From positions 1 through 5,997 of the forward strand of contig JAGLTP010000396.1 in assembly GCA_023135215.1 (NCBI GenBank): 5,997 nt of DNA, given 5' to 3'. The translations under genes and the position numbers were made by a program. Under the pieces are notes generated by a model. The model was not told the DNA's origin, did not search any database, and saw only the letters and a program-made list of their open reading frames with translations. Of the stretch, positions 1 to 5,193 are shown in pieces (within the stretch, counting starts at the first letter, position 1; every line of letters starts with the position of its first letter). This DNA is from Candidatus Heimdallarchaeota archaeon (GTDB lineage: Archaea; Asgardarchaeota; Heimdallarchaeia; Heimdallarchaeales; Heimdallarchaeaceae).

Positions 1-305
1 AAGGAAGAGTCAAAGTCGAGGATCTTGCTCAAGAAGTTGGGTATAAACCAAAAAATATGCTTCGTATTCTTGTTGACCTTCGTACAAAGAGAGGTCTTCA
101 ATATAGTTATGATAGTGATTCAGGAGAAATCATCTTTGGAGAAGAAATCAAATATGAGCAAGCAGCTCAATTTACTGAACCGATGTCTAAGAAACAAGCT
201 GAGGTCATCTTCCCAGCAGGAGAAATAAGATACTGCCACTACTGTGGACACAAACCACCTGCAGGGTCGAAATTCTGCGAAAGTTGTGGTTCTAATCTCG
301 AGTAA
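1..305 (+). CDS. Winged-helix / zinc-ribbon protein, C-terminal part (5' end outside window)
   Basis: The frame is open from the first bases (codons start at position 3) and ends at TAA 303-305, so about 100 C-terminal residues are visible and the true start lies upstream. The first ~50 residues look like a helix-turn-helix with a beta wing: GRVKVEDLAQEVGY, a second helix (NMLRILVDLRTKRG), then short strands QYSYDSD and GEIIFGE. This pattern fits a winged helix of the kind seen in transcription factors and at the end of PCI domains. After a polar linker comes a C-terminal zinc ribbon, Cys-X2-Cys-X10-Cys-X2-Cys at visible residues 78, 81, 92 and 95, expected to bind one structural zinc. An internal ATG at 57 would cut the first helix, so it is probably not the start. 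The wHTH suggests nucleic-acid or protein binding, but the missing N-terminus may hold the deciding domain. No specific function is assigned. Confidence 0.8.
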   Translation, partial: GRVKVEDLAQEVGYKPKNMLRILVDLRTKRGLQYSYDSDSGEIIFGEEIKYEQAAQFTEPMSKKQAEVIFPAGEIRYCHYCGHKPPAGSKFCESCGSNLE

Positions 306-331
306 TTTTACTCCCCTCTTATTTTTATTTG
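300..331 (+). terminator. Short palindrome plus T-rich tract between convergent genes
   Basis: GAGTAATTTTACTC at 300-313 can fold as a 5-base-pair stem with a 4-base loop, overlapping the stop codon of the upstream gene. It is followed by CCCCTCTT and a T-rich run at 318-330. Archaeal RNA polymerase commonly terminates on U-rich tracts, so this probably ends the plus-strand transcript. The palindrome could act on either strand, and the convergent GTPase gene ends at 325. The stem is short and may be chance. Confidence 0.35.
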
Positions 332-1257
332 TAAAAAGTTAAATGTATAACATCCTTATCAGAAAGTTCGTAAGTTATTCCTACTCGTTTTCTTCTTCCG
401 TTTGGTCCTCCTTCTAGTAGAACCGCGTCTTTGAAACTTTCCTCTTTCACTCTGTATACTTTCTGAATGACTTCTTTTACAGAAACCTGATCTTTGTAGA
501 ACACTATTGGTTGTTCTTCAATCTCATTGAAGGAGTTCATGGTGTAAATTCGAACAGGTTTAGTTAGTTTAATCATATTTTGTTTTATTCCTTCAAAGTC
601 ATCTGATGAAATCTTCTTTAGATGAGAAGAGGGTAAAATTGCTGTATCCTTATCAAAGACTAAGAATGCTGGAATCTTTCTTGGGATTGTTTGAATAAAT
701 CCATCACCCATTCTTTCTCCCATTAGTTCTATATTCTGATCCGCTAATTCCTTCAAAACCAACTCAAAATCCTCTAGAAACCTACCTAGAACCATAATAC
801 AATCTGTAGAGTAAATCATACCAAGAGTAGATTTATCTCCGCTCCAACAACCATCATAAATTGCAGGAATTTCTACAAGTTGAAAGTTAATTGCATCATA
901 CTCTACTGCCCCATATTGGGGTTCAATTGTTGTAAAAGGATAAGATTCAACCGGAATTTCTGTTCCTGCTAGATTGTTTATTAAAGTACTTTTTCCACTG
1001 TTAGCTACTCCAATTACACAGAACTGAGGTGTAGATTTTTTTGTTTTTGTACGACTTCGAGAAGCTTTTCTAGCTTGCTCGACCTGCTCAATTTCAGCTA
1101 ATTCACGTCTTAACTTGTCTTTAAGTCTCTTATAATCTCCAACATCCCAATGAATTTCTTTGAGTAACCGTTTAATTTCTCTAGCTCTTTCTTCTCCCAC
1201 TTTTCCTTTTAAAGCATCTTTGATCTCTTCTGTGATCACGCTGTAGGGTTTGGGCAT
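325..1257 (-). CDS. Divergent DRG-like GTPase with TGS domain, lacking the usual insert
   Basis: This is a 310-residue relative of the DRG (developmentally regulated GTP-binding) branch of Obg GTPases, which act with ribosomes. Residues 1-75 are basic and helical, like the DRG N-terminal helices. The G domain starts at about 78: P-loop GVANSGKST (83-91), switch I SYPFTT (105-110), and a G3 region VEIPAIYDG (128-136) where DRG has DLPG. The G4 region is FDKDT (201-205), aligned to NKID of DRG. Residues 233-310 form a clear TGS domain (KPVRIYT at the start, RVGITYELSDKDVIHL near the end). DRG proteins are about 365 residues; the roughly 55 missing residues correspond to the S5D2-like insert in the G domain. 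Loss of the G3 Asp/Gly and G4 Asn/Asp means GTP hydrolysis or guanine specificity may be altered. An AGGT lies 8 bases before ATG and no TATA box is seen, so it is probably co-transcribed with the SDR gene upstream. The family call is strong; the cellular role is unknown. Confidence 0.85.
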   Translation of the reverse strand: MPKPYSVITEEIKDALKGKVGEERAREIKRLLKEIHWDVGDYKRLKDKLRRELAEIEQVEQARKASRSRTKTKKSTPQFCVIGVANSGKSTLINNLAGTEIPVESYPFTTIEPQYGAVEYDAINFQLVEIPAIYDGCWSGDKSTLGMIYSTDCIMVLGRFLEDFELVLKELADQNIELMGERMGDGFIQTIPRKIPAFLVFDKDTAILPSSHLKKISSDDFEGIKQNMIKLTKPVRIYTMNSFNEIEEQPIVFYKDQVSVKEVIQKVYRVKEESFKDAVLLEGGPNGRRKRVGITYELSDKDVIHLTFYK

Positions 1258-1301
1258 TTGTTAAACCTGTTTGCTTTTGTTTTTTCTTGTATGAACGTTT
1301 A

Positions 1302-2174
1302 TTAGTTTTCTTTTTCAATAACTTTTTCTATCAATTGCTCGCTCAATTCCCAAAGAAAGTCCTGTTTAGCTATATCATTTGTAATTTTTCCAGATTTTCT
1401 CTCCTCACAATTGTAAAAATATTTCCCAGATACATCTCTTAAATCATCCGAAGAGGCCACATAAACAGAAGTTCTTGCTCCTTCTTCAGGGGTTTGATGT
1501 TTTAATATTAAATCTCTAATTTTTGTAAACCATTTTGGTAGACCAACTGTTGTCATTTGTGTTTCAACATGACCTGGATTCACTGCATTGACAGTTACTT
1601 CTGATTCTTCCAATTCTCTCACAAGTTTATAGGTAAAAAGAATCATCGCTGTTTTGGAATTACTGTAAGCTTGCTGTCCATTATATTTTTTTTCCAACAT
1701 AGGATCTTTTAGTTTAATCTTGTAGTATTTATGAATATCAGATGAGAGATTAATTATTCTAGAGGAAGAATTCTTCTTTAACAAAGGGAGAAGCAATCTA
1801 GTTAGATAGAAATGTGCAAGATAATTTACTGCAAAAGTGCCTTCATATCCATCATTAGTTATTGTTCTTTTCATATTAAAGACTCCAGCATTGTTAATCA
1901 GGACATGTAAAGTAGAATGGTTTGTAAGAAATTCTTCAGAAAAACGTTTTACATCACTTAATGATGCCAGATCACAAAGTAGAAGTTCAACGTTTTCGTT
2001 TTTTGTTGTTTGAATGATTTCTTGTCGAGCCTTTTTTCCTTTTTCTTGGTTGCGACAAACCATTACTACTTTGGCACCTAAATCAGCAATCTGCCTTGCT
2101 GTTTCTTTCCCTATTCCAGTATTTGCTCCAGTTATTAAGCAAGTCTTTCCCTTTATCCAAGAATCATTCTTCAC
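1302..2174 (-). CDS. Short-chain dehydrogenase/reductase, retinol-dehydrogenase-like
   Basis: This 290-residue classical SDR should be a cytosolic NAD(P)H-dependent oxidoreductase acting on a carbonyl or alcohol substrate. The cofactor-binding fold is near the N-terminus: TGANTGIG (15-22), Arg41 after the second strand (suggesting NADPH), CDLAS (67-71) and NNAG (94-97). The catalytic set is Asn117 in VNYLAHF, a serine in NLSS (142-145), and Tyr170-X3-Lys174 in YSNSK. NPG (199-201) follows the active site. The layout and the C-terminal CEERK and LWELSEQL segments match the vertebrate retinol dehydrogenase 11-14 / WW-oxidoreductase type, which is also widespread in bacteria and archaea, so retinol is not a safe substrate guess. 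The start is GTG at 2174: an in-frame TAG at 2193-2195 bounds the frame, no ATG lies in between, and GGAG (2183-2186) sits seven bases upstream. The GTPase gene follows after 44 bases on the same strand. Confidence 0.92.
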   Translation of the reverse strand: MKNDSWIKGKTCLITGANTGIGKETARQIADLGAKVVMVCRNQEKGKKARQEIIQTTKNENVELLLCDLASLSDVKRFSEEFLTNHSTLHVLINNAGVFNMKRTITNDGYEGTFAVNYLAHFYLTRLLLPLLKKNSSSRIINLSSDIHKYYKIKLKDPMLEKKYNGQQAYSNSKTAMILFTYKLVRELEESEVTVNAVNPGHVETQMTTVGLPKWFTKIRDLILKHQTPEEGARTSVYVASSDDLRDVSGKYFYNCEERKSGKITNDIAKQDFLWELSEQLIEKVIEKEN

Positions 2175-2196
2175 GACATAACTCCAGATTCTCTAA

Positions 2197-2204
2197 TTTA
2201 TAAA
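2197..2204 (-). promoter_or_regulatory. TATA-like box for the SDR (and GTPase) transcript
   Basis: TTTATAAA is centred about 26 bases upstream of the GTG at 2174. At normal archaeal spacing, transcription would start at or next to the start codon, giving a leaderless or nearly leaderless mRNA. In that case the GGAG at 2183-2186 would lie outside the transcript. Confidence 0.5.
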
Positions 2205-2240
2205 CTAATATCCGTTTAAGTAAAAACTTTATCCGAATCT

Positions 2241-2248
2241 TTTATTAA
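2241..2248 (+). promoter_or_regulatory. TATA-like box for the DUF362 iron-sulfur protein gene
   Basis: TTTATTAA is centred about 26 bases before the ATG at 2270, which would place the transcription start on that ATG. It supports 2270 over the TTG at 2249, which would lie upstream of the predicted RNA start. No Shine-Dalgarno sequence precedes either codon. Confidence 0.5.
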
Positions 2249-2269
2249 TTGTTGATAGTTGTCCCACCC

Positions 2270-3475
2270 ATGAGTTCAGAAAATGCTAAAGTTTATTTTG
2301 GTTCTGTTCAACATGGAAGAAATTCTGCTTTTGCTTCTTTTGCTGCAAAGGTGGACAAAATCACAGAACTTCTACTTGAAGAAACACCCATTGAAAAGAA
2401 GGATAAGGTTGCTGTTAAAATGCACCTTGGTTTCAACGATGGTTATCAAACTATTCCTGTTTTCTTTGTTCGTAGAATAGTGGAAGCAGTCAAAAAACGA
2501 GGAGGATATCCCTTTGTTACAGATAATCCCACTTCTGTTTATAATGCTGTTAACAGAGGTTACACTCAAGAAACATGTGGTTGTCCTATTATACCAATTG
2601 CAGGTGTAAAGGACGGTTATACTACACCAGTAGATGTTAACTATAGAGGAATAGATACACTGGAACTTGCAGGAGCTTTGAAGGATGCAGATGTTTTAGT
2701 TGATTTATCTCATGCTAAAGGTCATGGTGCTTGTGGATATGGTGGGGCCATAAAGAATCTAGCTCTTGGAGGTTATTCTGGTCCAACCCGTTGGAGAAAA
2801 ATCCATGGCGCGTCTGGTCTAGATGAGTATTGGGATAAAGCAAAAGGTAATCCTGAACTAGCTAAGAAGCTTGTTGAATCTTGTCCTTATGGTGCACTTA
2901 GTTATGATGAAGAAAAAGATGACCTCAAAAGAAACTACCATGATTGTCATCAATGTATGACTTGCTTGCAGGTTGATGGAGGTCTTGGAGCTGTTAAACT
3001 TCCTCGTGAAAGTTACACTGCTTTCAATGAAATGATGGCTATAGCAACAAATGAAGTACTGAAAACCTTTGAACCTGCTAAAGTAATGTATATCAATTTC
3101 TTGACACAAATCACGACGTACTGCGATTGTATGGGTCTAGGCCAGCCTTCCATTGTTGATGATATTGGTGTTGTTGGCAGCAAAGATATTGTAGCGATAG
3201 AAACTGCAACTCTTGATTTGATTAAGAAAGAAGAAATCATTGAGAAAAACATTCCTCCTTACTTCAAACATGTAAATCTTGATCCAAATGAAGACCTTCA
3301 TCCATTCACTCGAGTTCATGGACCGTACAAAGATCCTTATGAAACCGTTGTTTTTGCAGAAAAAATGGGCTTGGGTACTTCAAAGTATGAATTGATAGAG
3401 ATTCTATCTGCAGAAGAAACTATGAAGATGGAACCTCCAAAAAGAGAATTTGAAGGTGAACCCACTTTCTTCTAA
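2270..3475 (+). CDS. DUF362 / COG2768-type [4Fe-4S] protein
   Basis: This 401-residue protein (numbering here from a TTG seven codons upstream; subtract 7 for the ATG start) belongs to the DUF362 family of uncharacterised iron-sulfur proteins. Family marks are VAVKMHLG (54-61), the TDNPT segment (91-95), HAKGHGACGYGGAIKNLALG (155-174), and the C-terminal DCMGLGQP with DIGVVGSKDIVAIETATLDL (305-324). Between them is a ferredoxin-like insert with Cys212-Pro and Cys233-X2-Cys236-X2-Cys239, four cysteines that can hold one [4Fe-4S] cluster. Further cysteines are 110, 112, 162, 292 and 294. There is no signal peptide or membrane segment, so it is probably cytosolic and redox-active, but its reaction and partners are unknown. 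The ATG at 2270 is preferred because of TATA spacing; an open TTG at 2249 would add seven residues. It has its own promoter, divergent from the SDR gene. Confidence 0.9.
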   Translation: MSSENAKVYFGSVQHGRNSAFASFAAKVDKITELLLEETPIEKKDKVAVKMHLGFNDGYQTIPVFFVRRIVEAVKKRGGYPFVTDNPTSVYNAVNRGYTQETCGCPIIPIAGVKDGYTTPVDVNYRGIDTLELAGALKDADVLVDLSHAKGHGACGYGGAIKNLALGGYSGPTRWRKIHGASGLDEYWDKAKGNPELAKKLVESCPYGALSYDEEKDDLKRNYHDCHQCMTCLQVDGGLGAVKLPRESYTAFNEMMAIATNEVLKTFEPAKVMYINFLTQITTYCDCMGLGQPSIVDDIGVVGSKDIVAIETATLDLIKKEEIIEKNIPPYFKHVNLDPNEDLHPFTRVHGPYKDPYETVVFAEKMGLGTSKYELIEILSAEETMKMEPPKREFEGEPTFF

Positions 3476-3477
3476 CC

Positions 3478-3504
3478 TTCTTTACTTTTCCCTTTTATTT
3501 TCCT
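3478..3504 (+). terminator. T-rich tract after the iron-sulfur protein gene
   Basis: Immediately after the TAA at 3475 the plus strand is pyrimidine-rich, with runs of three to four T (for example CTTTTCCCTTTTATTTTCC). This fits an archaeal U-tract terminator. No convincing hairpin precedes it. Confidence 0.4.
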
Positions 3505-3514
3505 GCTAGTAATA

Positions 3515-3610
3515 TTAAGGTAAATAAGATTTTTCAGCTTCAGAGACAAAGACATCAAGTTCCTCATCAGTCCATAGAACCAGACTTGCTTTAGCTTCAA
3601 TCCTTATGGT
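3515..3610 (-). pseudogene. Possible relic of a small coding region
   Basis: In the 258-base gap between two plus-strand genes, one minus-strand frame gives 31 codons with protein-like composition and codon use, read as IEAKASLVLWTDEELDVF and then VSEAEKSYLP before TAA at 3515-3517. It is bounded upstream by TGA (3611-3613) and has no ATG, GTG or TTG in a position that would give a normal start. It may be the tail of a decayed gene, with the upstream part lost or shifted in frame. The segment is short enough that chance cannot be ruled out. I do not recognise a family. Confidence 0.2.
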
Positions 3611-3696
3611 TCAATGAATAACTCAATCCCTGTAGATTGACAAGAGTGCAAGAGGAAGGTATAAACAAAAATTGATACAAAAACCAAGTTGATGAT

Positions 3697-3715
3697 AATT
3701 ATACTTAAAATAATT
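3697..3715 (+). promoter_or_regulatory. TATA-like box within a small inverted repeat, UbiA-type gene
   Basis: CTTAAAAT (3704-3711) is centred about 26 bases before the ATG at 3734, again predicting a leaderless transcript. It is flanked by AATTAT (3697-3702) and its reverse complement ATAATT (3710-3715). The inverted repeat could be a repressor site overlapping the TATA box, but at this AT content it may be coincidence. Confidence 0.4.
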
Positions 3716-3733
3716 CTTTAGATTTTTAAAAAT

Positions 3734-4600
3734 ATGATAAGTATTTTGAAGGGATTTTTTAAGTTGATTCGAGTGGAATTATGCTTGTTTGCAACCATTG
3801 GACTATTTGTTTCTGGAATTTTAGCTGAAGATTTAACAGGTTTTCAATGGGAATATCTAATTGCATTCTTAATAATCTTCTTCGCTGTAGCAGGGTCGTT
3901 TGCAATCAATGATTATTTCGATTTTGAAATTGATAGAGAAAACCAGAGGAAAGATCGTCCAATAGTATTAGGATTAATATCTCGAAGAACTGCTCTGTAT
4001 ATTGCGATATTATTCTCGGTTATTGTAATCATTTTATCAATTTTCTTGAATCCAACAGCAATGATTTTTGCTCTTATAAATTTTCCAATTTTTTATTTGT
4101 ACAGTCTTGGATTGAAAAAATTTATTCTTTTTAAAAATCTTTTAATTGCATATAGTTATTCAGCAACAATCTTGTTCGGTTCACTAATATCTGATTCATT
4201 TCTTGAACCCATCATAATTTATTTCACCATCATGGGTTTTATCATAGGTTTAGGCTCAGAAATCATGTTTGATATTGCTGACATCGAAGGAGATAAACTA
4301 CTAAATGTAAATACAATTCCAAATAAATATGGAACCCAAAAAGCAGCAAAAATATCAATTTTCGCTTATTTTATCATTATTGTCTTAGATCCACTACCAT
4401 TTTACGTTTTTATTGACTCTAGATTCTACTTTGATTATATCTTTCTTGCACTAATATGCATCCCCATAGTTGGTTATATCTATTTATCAATATCTTTGTT
4501 CAAGAATCAAACAAAGGAAAATACCTTAAAACTTAGGATGTTTATATTTTTAATAATGCAAATTGGTACTATAGCTTATCTTATTGGAGCACTGATTTAA
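3734..4600 (+). CDS. UbiA-family prenyltransferase, digeranylgeranylglyceryl-phosphate-synthase-like
   Basis: This 288-residue polytopic membrane protein has about eight or nine hydrophobic segments, the usual size and shape of UbiA enzymes. The two Mg2+/diphosphate-binding motifs are present: NDYFDFEID (59-67; Asn59, Asp60, Asp63, Asp67) and DIADIEGD (180-187; Asp180, Asp183, Asp187). DRP (74-76) follows the first motif, and YSLGLKK (123-129) marks the loop before the central helices. The stretch after motif two (TIPNKYGTQKAA) matches the archaeal pattern for the enzyme that adds the second geranylgeranyl chain to geranylgeranylglyceryl phosphate in ether-lipid synthesis. Other UbiA substrates (quinone, heme or chlorophyll-type acceptors) cannot be excluded, because archaea often carry several paralogues and no lipid gene is adjacent. 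It has its own promoter, no Shine-Dalgarno sequence, and ends convergently with the next gene. Confidence 0.88.
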   Translation: MISILKGFFKLIRVELCLFATIGLFVSGILAEDLTGFQWEYLIAFLIIFFAVAGSFAINDYFDFEIDRENQRKDRPIVLGLISRRTALYIAILFSVIVIILSIFLNPTAMIFALINFPIFYLYSLGLKKFILFKNLLIAYSYSATILFGSLISDSFLEPIIIYFTIMGFIIGLGSEIMFDIADIEGDKLLNVNTIPNKYGTQKAAKISIFAYFIIIVLDPLPFYVFIDSRFYFDYIFLALICIPIVGYIYLSISLFKNQTKENTLKLRMFIFLIMQIGTIAYLIGALI

Positions 4601-4666
4601 CCTAAATTAATGTTTTTAATATATGGTTAAAAATTCAACAGAATCAATGATTGAGTATTTCTTCCC

Positions 4667-5071
4667 CTAATTTTTTTTATTTTGTTTCTTTTTTTGAATT
4701 AGGAAAATTATGAAAGTTGTTATTAAATCTATTATTGGCCCATACGCAATTCCCGCAGCAAATGTCGCATAATCCCTGAAAGGATCTATTAGTAATATAG
4801 CTACTGAAAAAATTGAACCAAATAATATACCTCGAATCACTGCATTAACCCAATTTTGCCATTTTTCTCCCTTAAAAATAGCTATATCTCCAGCTAAACC
4901 AATAACGATACCCAGTATAACTCTCATTGCCCAAATGCCCAATAAATATGCAAGATTTTCACTGAAATTTCCAGGAATTCGTTGCACAGCACCAAGTATG
5001 CAGAAAACACCCAGTATTGCACCAGTTACTGTTGATATTCCAAGTCGTTTATAACTTACCATTCTTATCAT
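4667..5071 (-). CDS. Four-helix membrane protein of unknown function
   Basis: I do not recognise this family. From the ATG at 5071 it is 134 residues, with four likely transmembrane segments at about 10-28, 40-66, 75-96 and 108-126. Glycine-rich, regularly spaced motifs (TGAILG, VIGLAGD, IRGILFG, GIAYGPIID) suggest close helix packing, and Asp residues near helix ends could matter. The C-terminus is a lysine/asparagine-rich tail. The frame extends to an ATG at 5155, adding 28 residues, but that codon lies in the TATA-like box of the divergent argF gene and has no ribosome site. A TATA-like TTTTAAAA at 5093-5100 sits about 26 bases before 5071. A third candidate, ATG at 5062, begins MVSYKRLG and has AGGA upstream at longer spacing. 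The gene is convergent with the UbiA-type gene and divergent from argF, so context gives no role. Confidence 0.7.
   Translation of the reverse strand: MIRMVSYKRLGISTVTGAILGVFCILGAVQRIPGNFSENLAYLLGIWAMRVILGIVIGLAGDIAIFKGEKWQNWVNAVIRGILFGSIFSVAILLIDPFRDYATFAAGIAYGPIIDLITTFIIFLIQKKKQNKKN
4671..4696 (+). terminator. Strong T-run downstream of the UbiA-type gene, inside the convergent gene
   Basis: Two T-runs (eight T at 4671-4678 and seven T at 4689-4695, with TTTTG and TTTC between) lie about 70 bases after the UbiA stop on the plus strand. U-rich tracts of this kind terminate archaeal transcription. The same bases encode the Lys/Asn tail of the minus-strand membrane protein. Confidence 0.45.
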
Positions 5072-5092
5072 AATCCTATTCTTCTTCCTTTC

Positions 5093-5100
5093 TTTTAAAA
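5093..5100 (-). promoter_or_regulatory. TATA-like box for the membrane-protein gene
   Basis: TTTTAAAA is centred about 25 bases upstream of the ATG at 5071 on the minus strand. This predicts a start of transcription at that codon and is the main reason for preferring it over the ATG at 5155. Confidence 0.4.
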
Positions 5101-5154
5101 CTTGGTTTTTCTCAAAAAACCGAGCTAAGAACAAACACAAATTCATATCGAACA

Positions 5155-5164
5155 TTTTTTAAAT
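5155..5164 (+). promoter_or_regulatory. TATA-like box for argF
   Basis: TTTTTTAAAT is centred about 33 bases before the ATG at 5194, predicting a very short leader of roughly eight bases. There is no Shine-Dalgarno sequence in GGATTGTGAAATAA just upstream of the start. The box overlaps the most distal possible ATG of the divergent membrane-protein gene. Confidence 0.45.
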
Positions 5165-5193
5165 CTCTTTTCGATTTTTGGATTGTGAAATAA

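Noticed and set aside
25..228. Plus-strand 67-codon frame
   Set aside because: It overlaps in another frame the wHTH/zinc-ribbon protein, whose zinc-ribbon cysteines and continuous open frame show it to be the real one.
2249..2269. TTG start for the DUF362 protein, adding MLIVVPP
   Set aside because: It would lie upstream of the transcription start predicted from the TATA-like box at 2241-2248, has no ribosome site, and the family-like sequence begins after the ATG at 2270.
2372..3319. Several open minus-strand frames of 60-83 codons (2372-2569, 2858-3109, 3013-3252, 3137-3319)
   Set aside because: They lie antisense to the well-supported DUF362 gene, overlap one another, and give low-complexity hydrophobic/serine-rich translations without family features.
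2270..4600. A two-gene operon of the DUF362 protein and UbiA-type prenyltransferase
   Set aside because: A 258-base gap with a T-rich tract after the first gene and a TATA-like box before the second argues for separate transcripts.
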